Positions 57,140-64,000 of a DNA stretch of 64,000 nucleotides are shown here, piece by piece. Position 1 is the first letter of the stretch. Each line of letters opens with the position of its first letter. Both the position numbers and the translations under genes were made by a program. The stretch comes from Paraburkholderia sp. DHOC27. GTDB lineage: Bacteria; Pseudomonadota; Gammaproteobacteria; Burkholderiales; Burkholderiaceae. Where the stretch lies: contig NZ_QVQV01000003.1 of assembly GCF_003429005.1 (NCBI RefSeq), positions 558,723-622,722 of the forward strand, read 5' to 3'. Below the pieces are notes generated by a model. The model saw only the letters and a list, made by a program, of their open reading frames with translations. It did not search any database and was not told the origin of the DNA.

Positions 57140-58756
57140 ATGCCAAACAAAACATCTTCGCGCACGACCGACCCGCTGTTGCACCGTCTGTCCGTGCTGA
57201 CCTCCGGCCCGCAGCGCGACGCGCTGACCACGGGCCTGCGCGGCATCGAACGGGAGACCCTGCGCGTCACACACGACGGCCGTCTGGCAATGACCGCGCA
57301 CCCGCGCGCGCTCGGCTCGGCGCTGACGCATCCTTCGCTGACCACCGATTACTCGGAAGCGTTGCTCGAACTGATCACGCCCGCCGAGCACGACGCGGCG
57401 ATCACGCTCGACAAGCTCGACGAACTGCATCGCTTCGTCTACTCGGTGCTCGACGACGAAATCCTGTGGAACAACTCGATGCCCGCGTTGCTGCCCGCCA
57501 CTGACGACGGCATCCCCATTGCGCAGTACGGCTCATCGAACATCGGCAAACTGAAGTACGTGTATCGCGTCGGTTTGTCGCTGCGCTATGGGCGCACCAT
57601 GCAGACCATCGCCGGCATCCACTACAACTATTCGCTGAACGAAGAAGTCTGGCGCCTGCTGCATGCAGACCAGCAATCCACTGCGAGTGCAGTGGACTTT
57701 CAATCCGAGCGCTATCTCGCGCTGATCCGCAATTTTCGCCGCACCAACTGGCTGCTGATGTATCTGTTCGGCGCGTCGCCGGCGCTGGATCGTCGGTTCC
57801 TCCGCGATCGCAAACACGCGCTCGAACAGTTCGATGCCGACACGCTGTACCGTCCTTACGCAACCAGTCTGCGCATGAGCGACCTCGGCTATTCGAACAC
57901 CACAGCGCAAGCCGAACTGCACGCGGACTACGACACGCTGCCGGGTTATCTCGATGCGTTGGCCAAGGCGGTAAGCCAGCCGCATCCCGCGTATGAAGCC
58001 ATTGGCACGCAGCGCGACGGCGAGTGGGTGCAGATCAACACCAACGTCCTGCAGATCGAAAACGAGTTCTACTCGACCATTCGGCCCAAGCGCGTCACGT
58101 ATCCGGGTGAGCGTCCGTTGCATGCATTGGGCGCGCGCGGTGTGCAGTATGTTGAAGTGCGCTGCATGGATATCGACCCGTTCGAACCCACGGGTATTTC
58201 GCTCGACACCGCGCGCTTTCTCGACGCCTATCTGCTAGTGTGCGCGCTGGAGGACAGCCCCGCGTTGCCGCCGGCAGCCTATTGCGAAGCGAATCAGAAC
58301 TTTGGCCGCGTAACGCTGGAAGGGCGCAAGCCCGGCCTCGAATTGACGCGTGACGGTCAAGCCGTGCCCATGCTTCGATGGGCAGAAGAGTTGATGGCGC
58401 GCATCGAAATCGCCGCACACGCACTCGACGCGCTGCACGGTGACGATGTGCATACGCGTGCCGTCGTGGCGCAACGCGCGAAGCTGGCCGACGCGTCGCT
58501 CACTCCCTCGGCGCGCGTGCTGCAAAAGATGCGCGATCAGCAGCAAGGCTTCCTCGCCTTCAACCTCGCACTCAGCGAGGAACATGCCGCGCATTTCCGC
58601 GCACGTCCGCTCGACGCGGCCGAAGAAAAAGCATTCGCGGATCTCGCCGTGCAATCGCTCGCGGAACAGGCGCAACTCGAGCGTGACGAGGTCGGCTCGT
58701 TCGACGCGTTCGTTGCCGCGTATCGCGCTTACACATTGAACCGCTTCAGCGTTTGA
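57140..58756 (+). CDS. gshA: Glutamate-cysteine ligase
   Basis: A 538-residue proteobacterial gamma-glutamylcysteine synthetase, first step of glutathione synthesis (ATP + Glu + Cys). Conserved regions include RGIERETLRVT, TTDYSEALLELITP, and YVEVRCMDIDPFEPTGI. ATG 57140 fits; the frame continues upstream without family similarity. Its product feeds glutathione-dependent redox defence. Confidence 0.95.
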   Translation: MPNKTSSRTTDPLLHRLSVLTSGPQRDALTTGLRGIERETLRVTHDGRLAMTAHPRALGSALTHPSLTTDYSEALLELITPAEHDAAITLDKLDELHRFVYSVLDDEILWNNSMPALLPATDDGIPIAQYGSSNIGKLKYVYRVGLSLRYGRTMQTIAGIHYNYSLNEEVWRLLHADQQSTASAVDFQSERYLALIRNFRRTNWLLMYLFGASPALDRRFLRDRKHALEQFDADTLYRPYATSLRMSDLGYSNTTAQAELHADYDTLPGYLDALAKAVSQPHPAYEAIGTQRDGEWVQINTNVLQIENEFYSTIRPKRVTYPGERPLHALGARGVQYVEVRCMDIDPFEPTGISLDTARFLDAYLLVCALEDSPALPPAAYCEANQNFGRVTLEGRKPGLELTRDGQAVPMLRWAEELMARIEIAAHALDALHGDDVHTRAVVAQRAKLADASLTPSARVLQKMRDQQQGFLAFNLALSEEHAAHFRARPLDAAEEKAFADLAVQSLAEQAQLERDEVGSFDAFVAAYRAYTLNRFSV

Positions 58757-58977
58757 TAGCACGCGCGGGTGAGCGTGAGCGCCTGCCCGTACCGGTAACG
58801 CCTACGTCCGCGCACGATGCTCGTAATCGGGCATCGGCAAGAAGTGCGGCGCGCCAAAGATTCGCCCGCGTGTATGAAACGCCGGCCCGTCGCAATGGTC
58901 CAACCCTTACACTGTATGACCATCCGCGCGCGGCCTGCGCGCGTCCGGTCTACTCCACGCAGGGAGGCATCAACGCG

Positions 58978-59484
58978 ATGAAGAAAGCTCTGTTGGCCAC
59001 GTTATGTGTGCTTGCTGCCGGTTGCTCGACACGTGGGCAGGTGAATCCCGATGTCATGCAGATCGCGACGACTCCGCTCACCTGTTCGAATCAGACGGAA
59101 TGCGCGCTGTGGTGGCAACGCGCGCAAAGCTGGGTGTCGACCCATTCGAAGTATCAAGTGGAAGCCTCCACGGATACGCTGATCCAGACCGCGGGTCCGG
59201 ACGGTGGCAAACGCGCGCTCGCGTACGAGATCACCAAGACGCCGAACAACGACGGCACGTCGACCATCGGCTTCTCCGCGCATTGCGACAGCTCGCTCGG
59301 CTGCAAACCTAATCCCTGGGAAGCGGGCGCCGATTTCAAGGAGTTCGTGCGCAGCGGCATAGGCGGCAACGGCCCGCAAAGCGGTGGCGTAAGTGCGCCG
59401 CCCGCGTCGGCCGCTCCGTCTTCGCTCGAAACCGCGCCGGCGCAGTCCGTGGGCGCGCCTGGTGGCGAGCCGGTGACGCAGTAG
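58978..59484 (+). CDS. Small lipoprotein, unknown
   Basis: A 168-residue lipoprotein starting MKKALLATLCVLAAGC, with the lipidated Cys at 16. Further cysteines (TCSNQTEC; HCDSSLGC) suggest disulfides. The end is a Pro/Ala/Ser-rich linker. GGGAGG precedes ATG 58978. Not recognised as a named family. Confidence 0.72.
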   Translation: MKKALLATLCVLAAGCSTRGQVNPDVMQIATTPLTCSNQTECALWWQRAQSWVSTHSKYQVEASTDTLIQTAGPDGGKRALAYEITKTPNNDGTSTIGFSAHCDSSLGCKPNPWEAGADFKEFVRSGIGGNGPQSGGVSAPPASAAPSSLETAPAQSVGAPGGEPVTQ

Positions 59485-59971
59485 TCTTTTGCGCCCCCAG
59501 GCGTCCGTGGCCCGATGAGGGCGGGACGCCGGGGCTCTGCACAAATTTCCAACATTTGTCCGAATTTCGCAGAAGCTTGACGTGACATGGGTATAACGTA
59601 CCGCCCGTGCACGTCCAGCTTCTCGCCTCAAGCTCCGCCTGTACCGATATTTCCTGCTGATGACGGCGCTCCTCTCTTGGAATTGCGCCGCTGGTCGCCA
59701 TATTTGTTACTCACGTTCCAAGCCGGAATACCGGGAAAATTGCGGTGTTCGCCTTTGTGAGCACGGAACAGCAGGCAATCCCGGCAGAGTCGTTTCCCGC
59801 CTCATCTAAAAAACAACACCAGAGCACGGCCGGAGGCGATCTGTCTTGAAATTTAATTGCATAGTCAATATTATGATAGGCAACGAGTTACGCGCTACTG
59901 GCGCCACCCGAGACCATGTTCTGACCGCTTCGCCGCGCATCTCCTGAGTGAGGGCGCAGAGGACCCTCTTC
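59485..59971 (+). other. Gap with a strong promoter before a small membrane gene
   Basis: No gene is supported. It holds a good promoter at 59846-59874. The rest is unremarkable. Confidence 0.45.
59846..59874 (+). promoter_or_regulatory. Sigma-70 promoter
   Basis: TTGAAA (59846-59851), a 17-base spacer and TATTAT (59869-59874), in an AT-rich patch about 100 bases before the 59972 gene. Confidence 0.6.
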
Positions 59972-60385
59972 ATGCTGTACCTGAAAAATACCCTTGGCGG
60001 CCTGGGCCGCTCGCTACACGACTCCGCATTGAATACGTTTCAAGGCCCGAATCGCTGGTGGAAACTCGCCTTGTACGTGGTGATGTTCGTGTTGCCGGGG
60101 GGATCGCTCGGGGTCCTGTTCTTCGCGTGGCTCGATAACCGCCGTGCCCGGCGCGCCGCCGCGCAATCCGCCGCAACAAGCGCGGCGCCCATCGCGCTGT
60201 TGACCAGCGCGGTCACGGTGAAGGCTGCCAAGGCTGGTGCCTCGCTGGTGAAAGGCGCGATCGCGGCGTCGACCGCATCAGTGGCGACGGTCTCTGCCAG
60301 CTGCCAGTCGCGTGGCGATGCGCCCGCATGCCGCGCAGCCGCGGGCAAGCTTGCCCGTCAGATCAACGCCGATACACGCTGCTGA
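59972..60385 (+). CDS. Small membrane protein, unknown
   Basis: A 137-residue protein with a hydrophobic helix (LALYVVMFVLPGGSLGVLFF), then an Ala/Ser/Val-rich stretch and two cysteine pairs near the end (SCQSRGDAPACRAA). GAGGA precedes ATG 59972; GTG 59948 is possible. No family is recognised. Confidence 0.6.
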   Translation: MLYLKNTLGGLGRSLHDSALNTFQGPNRWWKLALYVVMFVLPGGSLGVLFFAWLDNRRARRAAAQSAATSAAPIALLTSAVTVKAAKAGASLVKGAIAASTASVATVSASCQSRGDAPACRAAAGKLARQINADTRC

Positions 60386-60674
60386 CCAGGCCGGCGCCAC
60401 GCGCCGCCTTGCTCTGTTTCACCCACGCCCCGCTTTGCCGTAACGCCGCGTAACCGTCAGGGATGCGGCCGTTACACACCCACGCTGCACTCCGCATTAA
60501 CCTTACAGTCTTCTTCGCCAGCCGCGTCGCATACGCTACCATCCCGGAATCGTTGCGACGCCGCGTCTCGCCTTGCCTGGCCTGCTTTCCACCGGCATTC
60601 GGAGACGTTATAAGGTGAGCTTCCGCAGACCGGCGTCGGTCCGATCATCGGCCGAATCGACAGGAATCCAGTGC

Positions 60675-62273
60675 ATGCAGTTTGACCGAACCTCGCGCGT
60701 GAGTAGCTTGACGCCGCGCGTCCTGACCATCGCAGTAACCGCGGCCCTCGCCACCCTGCTGGCCGCCTGCACGGTCGGCCCCAACTATCAGCGGCCGGCA
60801 GCGGAAGTCCCGGCGGCGTACAAGGAAGCGGCGCCCGGCTGGAAGGTCGCGCAGCCTGCGGACCAGCATGACCGCGGCGACTGGTGGACCATCTACAACG
60901 ACACCGAGCTGAACGCGCTCGAAGACCAGCTGAACACCTCCAACCAGACCGTGGCGCAGTACGCAGCCGCGTACCGGCAGGCCCGCGCGCTGGTCGGCGA
61001 GGCGCGTGCGGCCTATTTCCCGGTCATTAGCGGATCGGCTGGCATGACACGCTCGGGTACCGGTTCATCCGGGTCGAGTTCGACAGTAAGCGCACGCTCC
61101 GGCGTCAACAACAGCTACAACCTGCAACTGGACGCGAGCTGGGAACCCGATCTGTGGGGCAAGGTGAGCCGCACGGTCAGCGCCCAGGAAGCGAGCCAGC
61201 AGGGCGCCGCCGCCACGCTCGCCAACGCGCGGCTCTCCGCGCAGGGCACGCTCGCGCAAACGTACTTCTCGCTGCGCTCGCTCGACGCCATGCAAAAGCT
61301 GCTGGACGATACCGTGGTCGCCTACGAGAAGTCGCTTCAGCTCACGAAGAATCAGTATGCGCAAGGCGTAGCGGGGCGGGCGGACGTGGTGCAGGCGCAG
61401 ACACAACTGCAATCGGCGCAGGCGGCGGCCATCGACAACGGCATCGCGCGCGCCCAGGACGAACACGCTATCGCCGTGCTGGTCGGCGAACCGGCGTCCA
61501 CCTTTTCGATCGCCCCGGCGCCGCTCACCGCCACACCTCCTGCCGTACCGGCGCAGATGCCGTCGGCGCTGCTCGAGCGGCGGCCTGATATCGCGGCGGC
61601 GGAACGTGCGGCGAAGGCCGCCAACGAGCAGATTGGCGTCGCCATCTCCGCGTTTTTCCCGTCGCTGACGCTGTCGGCGAGCGGCGGCTTCGAAAGCTCC
61701 GTGCTGTCGCAACTGCTCACGGCGCCGGCTCGTTTCTGGACCCTCGGCCCGCAACTGGCCGGCACGATCTTCGATGGCGGCCTGCGCGAAGCGCAGACCA
61801 ATGCCGCACGCGCCGCCTACGATCAGGACGTCGCCGCGTATCGTCAAACGGTGCTGGCAGCGTTCCAGGACGTAGAGGACAACCTGGCATCGCAGCGCAT
61901 TCTCTCGCAGGAAATCGTCGTGCAGCAGCAGGCGGTGGAGTCCGCGCAATCGGCGTTGAACATCGTGACGAACGAGTACAAGTCCGGCACCGTCGCCTAT
62001 CTGAACGTGCTGACCGCGCAGACCACGGCCTTCGGCGCCGAGCAGAAGCTCTCGAGCATCGCCGGCCAGCGCATGGTGTCGTCGGTAGGGTTGGTGAAGG
62101 CGCTCGGCGGCGGCTGGGACGCCTCGCTGATGAATCAGGAAACCGGCACCATAGCGGCGCCAGTGGCCGCGTCGGCACCGGCGCCGGTGTCCGTTTCGGC
62201 GGCGACGGTGCCGGTCACGGCGGGCGGTGCGCAGCAGCCCGTAGCAGCCGCACGCCAAGGCCAGTCAGACTAG
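60675..62273 (+). CDS. NodT-type outer-membrane efflux lipoprotein
   Basis: A 532-residue outer-membrane channel of the TolC/NodT group. The lipobox is LLAAC (TVGPNYQRP follows, a family hallmark). The body has the typical paired repeats (LRSLDAMQKLLDDTV; VAAYRQTVLAAFQDVEDNLA). It should partner an RND or MFS pump, but none is encoded nearby, so it may work with one elsewhere. A long Ala/Pro-rich tail extends past the usual end. ATG 60675 puts the signal peptide correctly. Confidence 0.9.
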   Translation: MQFDRTSRVSSLTPRVLTIAVTAALATLLAACTVGPNYQRPAAEVPAAYKEAAPGWKVAQPADQHDRGDWWTIYNDTELNALEDQLNTSNQTVAQYAAAYRQARALVGEARAAYFPVISGSAGMTRSGTGSSGSSSTVSARSGVNNSYNLQLDASWEPDLWGKVSRTVSAQEASQQGAAATLANARLSAQGTLAQTYFSLRSLDAMQKLLDDTVVAYEKSLQLTKNQYAQGVAGRADVVQAQTQLQSAQAAAIDNGIARAQDEHAIAVLVGEPASTFSIAPAPLTATPPAVPAQMPSALLERRPDIAAAERAAKAANEQIGVAISAFFPSLTLSASGGFESSVLSQLLTAPARFWTLGPQLAGTIFDGGLREAQTNAARAAYDQDVAAYRQTVLAAFQDVEDNLASQRILSQEIVVQQQAVESAQSALNIVTNEYKSGTVAYLNVLTAQTTAFGAEQKLSSIAGQRMVSSVGLVKALGGGWDASLMNQETGTIAAPVAASAPAPVSVSAATVPVTAGGAQQPVAAARQGQSD

Positions 62274-62374
62274 ACCATCCTGGACTCTCGACGACGCCTC
62301 AGCGCGTCGAGCGAACGCTGTACCGCGTGGGCACATTGAACGGAGCCACTGCCACTACGCTAACGCGCCGCCCG

Positions 62375-63154
62375 TCAATGCACGAAGGTCAGCGCCACCG
62401 TATCCGGCCCGCTCGGACGCCCGAGCAGATTCAGCAAGCCAGCCAGATTCTCCCGCGCTTCCGGCGCCGCGCTGGCGGTGCCGTTGAAGATCGTCGAGCC
62501 TGCGCTCACCGCGCCGTGACCATTGAGCATCAACGGACCCTTGATGGTGGACAGATCGACCGTGGAGCGCGTGCCCTCCGCCTGGATCGCCACACGGTAG
62601 GAACCGAGCGGTTTGACGAGCGAGACCCGCGAACTTGCGTCGAGCAACGTGACGGTCAGTTGTCCGAACGCCTCGTTATCGAAGCTGCGCCAGTCGCTCC
62701 AGGCGAGTTGCACGTTGCCTTCCAGGTCCAGCGTATTGAAGGGCGCACCGAGCCCCGTGAGCAACGCCGCAGGTACGGCCATTGCACCCTGCGACAGGAT
62801 CGCACCGCGCCGCGTGGCATCCACGGTGATCGGCGTGGGCATGGCGTCGCTTTGCAGCATGGTCATTCGCACCCGGCCCGTGAGCAGTGGCCAGAAAGCC
62901 GTATGCCACTCGATGCGTCCCGGCAGCAGCGTCGCGGTGCTCATGTCCGGACCCGCCGCCAGCATCAGCGCGGCTGAACCGTGCCAGAGCGAACCAGATG
63001 GATTGACGAGGTTGACGTGACCGCCGGATGCCTTGGCAAACTGCGGCGTGATCCACGCGGCCGGCAGCAACGCCAGCAGCACCGCGCAATTCGACAACAC
63101 CGCCACCAGCACCCACGGCAGGGCAGCGCGCAGGCGCCGCGTCCAGTAATTCAT
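62375..63154 (-). CDS. gspN: Type II secretion system protein N
   Basis: A 259-residue GspN: one N-terminal membrane helix (LPWVLVAVLSNCAVLLALLP) then a periplasmic beta-rich domain (NPSGSLWHGSAALML; LPGRIEWHTAFWPLLTG). It is an accessory inner-membrane subunit of the secretion apparatus. It follows gspM with a 22-base gap, in the usual order L-M-N. Confidence 0.9.
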   Translation of the reverse strand: MNYWTRRLRAALPWVLVAVLSNCAVLLALLPAAWITPQFAKASGGHVNLVNPSGSLWHGSAALMLAAGPDMSTATLLPGRIEWHTAFWPLLTGRVRMTMLQSDAMPTPITVDATRRGAILSQGAMAVPAALLTGLGAPFNTLDLEGNVQLAWSDWRSFDNEAFGQLTVTLLDASSRVSLVKPLGSYRVAIQAEGTRSTVDLSTIKGPLMLNGHGAVSAGSTIFNGTASAAPEARENLAGLLNLLGRPSGPDTVALTFVH

Positions 63155-63176
63155 GCGAAATCCTGTGGCTGCGCCG

Positions 63177-63680
63177 TCATTTGACGGTCGACGGCTGCAA
63201 CGACGCCGTCAGGTCGACCTGGCCGTCGTCCTTCAGCGCGGTGATGTGGGCTTCGGCAACCTGCACCTTGAACTGCCGGCGCACGTCGTCGACCCACGTC
63301 GTCCACAACGGAAACGACGCATTCTTCAACTGGACCTGCACCGCATTGCCCATCAACTGCACCTGCAACGGCGTGATGCCGTGGTCGGTCAGCGAGGCCG
63401 TGAGCGCATCCTTCAACGCGCCGCCGGTGGGCGTTACGCCTTGAGCCGCCGCCGACAGGGTACGCGCTTCGTTGGCCTGCGCCGTCATCTGGGCGAGCTG
63501 GCGCTGCAAGGCCGGCAGCGTGTCACGCAAATGCGCGCGGCCTTCCTGTGCGGGGGCCCACAGCACCGACCACGCAATCACCACACCCACCACCGCGCCG
63601 CCCCACGAGAGGAGGGTCTTTTCGCGTTCGGAGCGTCCATCCCAGAAGCCGGCCCACGTTTGAGCAAGTTGAGTTCTCAT
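63177..63680 (-). CDS. gspM: Type II secretion system protein M
   Basis: A 167-residue GspM: short cytoplasmic start (WAGFWDGRSEREKTLLSWGG), one membrane helix and a periplasmic ferredoxin-like domain. It stabilises GspL in the assembly platform. ATG 63680 overlaps the gspL stop. Confidence 0.9.
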   Translation of the reverse strand: MRTQLAQTWAGFWDGRSEREKTLLSWGGAVVGVVIAWSVLWAPAQEGRAHLRDTLPALQRQLAQMTAQANEARTLSAAAQGVTPTGGALKDALTASLTDHGITPLQVQLMGNAVQVQLKNASFPLWTTWVDDVRRQFKVQVAEAHITALKDDGQVDLTASLQPSTVK

Positions 63681-64000
63681 TGTCCGCTCCTGATGGTCCA
63701 CTTGCCGGTGTTGCTGTCGATCTCCCCACTCAAGCCGTTGCCCGCGAGCCGTTGCGGCAGGCCGGGGTCCACCTTGATCTGCGGCTTGAAGGTGACGTCG
63801 AGGCGGTGATCGTGATAGTCGAGCGCGGCAATTCCATTCACAGGCAGCGGTCCGAGCGAACGCGCAAAGGCTGCGGCAAGCGAGAGAAAATCGTCCGGCG
63901 AAAGCTGGCCCGCCGCCACGCGTAGCTGTTGCATCTGACGCGACATCTGATCAGGCGCGTCGAGCACGACGGTGGTTTTGGGGAAGGTGTTGAGCAGCAA
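63677..64000 (-). CDS. gspL: Type II secretion system protein L, C-terminal part
   Basis: Only the last 107 residues or so are in the window; the gene continues past the right edge. The segment (LSPDDFLSLAAAFARSLGPL and the beta strands after it) fits the periplasmic domain of GspL, which links the GspE ATPase to the machinery. Confidence 0.85.
   Translation of the reverse strand: MLLNTFPKTTVVLDAPDQMSRQMQQLRVAAGQLSPDDFLSLAAAFARSLGPLPVNGIAALDYHDHRLDVTFKPQIKVDPGLPQRLAGNGLSGEIDSNTGKWTIRSGQ

Overview
The window looks like a Burkholderiaceae chromosome, most likely Paraburkholderia or a close relative. The conserved part has the beta-proteobacterial origin order gyrB-dnaN-dnaA / rpmH-rnpA-yidD-yidC-mnmE, with dnaA and rpmH divergent around a perfect DnaA box. 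GC content is high, except for a few AT-rich patches in the left third. No tRNA, rRNA or CRISPR array was found.

The left half (about 1-35,100) is an accessory island ending just downstream of gyrB. It is built from modules. (1) A YfjI-like DUF3987 protein and a YfjJ/YagK-like replication protein (296-4282) recall CP4-57/P4-type satellites; the gap between them carries a run of hairpins. (2) A CBASS anti-phage operon (5883-10041) has a divergent CapH/CapP-like HTH-protease pair, a small protein, a CD-NTase, an E2-like protein and a four-helix membrane effector, arranged as type II-short. (3) Two lipoprotein genes follow (10677-13340). (4) Next come an XRE regulator, a membrane protein with an SH3-like tail, a decayed gene, and a membrane-protein/trypsin-like-protease pair (13501-17333). 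(5) A minus-strand ICE/plasmid-type module (17757-21714) holds tandem paralogues, DUF932 and two microproteins. (6) A large presumed defence locus (22044-34339) has a sacsin-like ATPase with a DUF3883 tail divergent to an operon of HTH, UvrD helicase-nuclease, type III Mod and type III Res. After it come a deletion scar of another ATPase/helicase pair and an ADP-ribosyltransferase-like gene. A SymE toxin gene lies next to gyrB.

The core replication segment (35,514-46,518) encodes GyrB, DnaN, DnaA, L34, RNase P protein, YidD, YidC, an HTH regulator and MnmE. After mnmE sits a P4-type integrase that appears to have lost its catalytic tyrosine, flanked by copies of TTGGTACACA. The stretch 47.9-51.0 kb is rich in microproteins, three of which share a single membrane helix and a His/Arg-rich tail ending HRH. 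Ordinary chromosomal genes follow: HIT, LysE, a LysR regulator, YaeQ, VOC, Ada, GshA, lipoproteins, a NodT-type efflux channel, and gspN-gspM-gspL running off the right edge.

The strongest new candidates are the sacsin/UvrD/type III locus with its scar and ADP-ribosyltransferase-like neighbour, and a roughly 65-nt minus-strand small RNA at about 55,352-55,416. The RNA has a good promoter, a terminator and two tandem anti-Shine-Dalgarno motifs.
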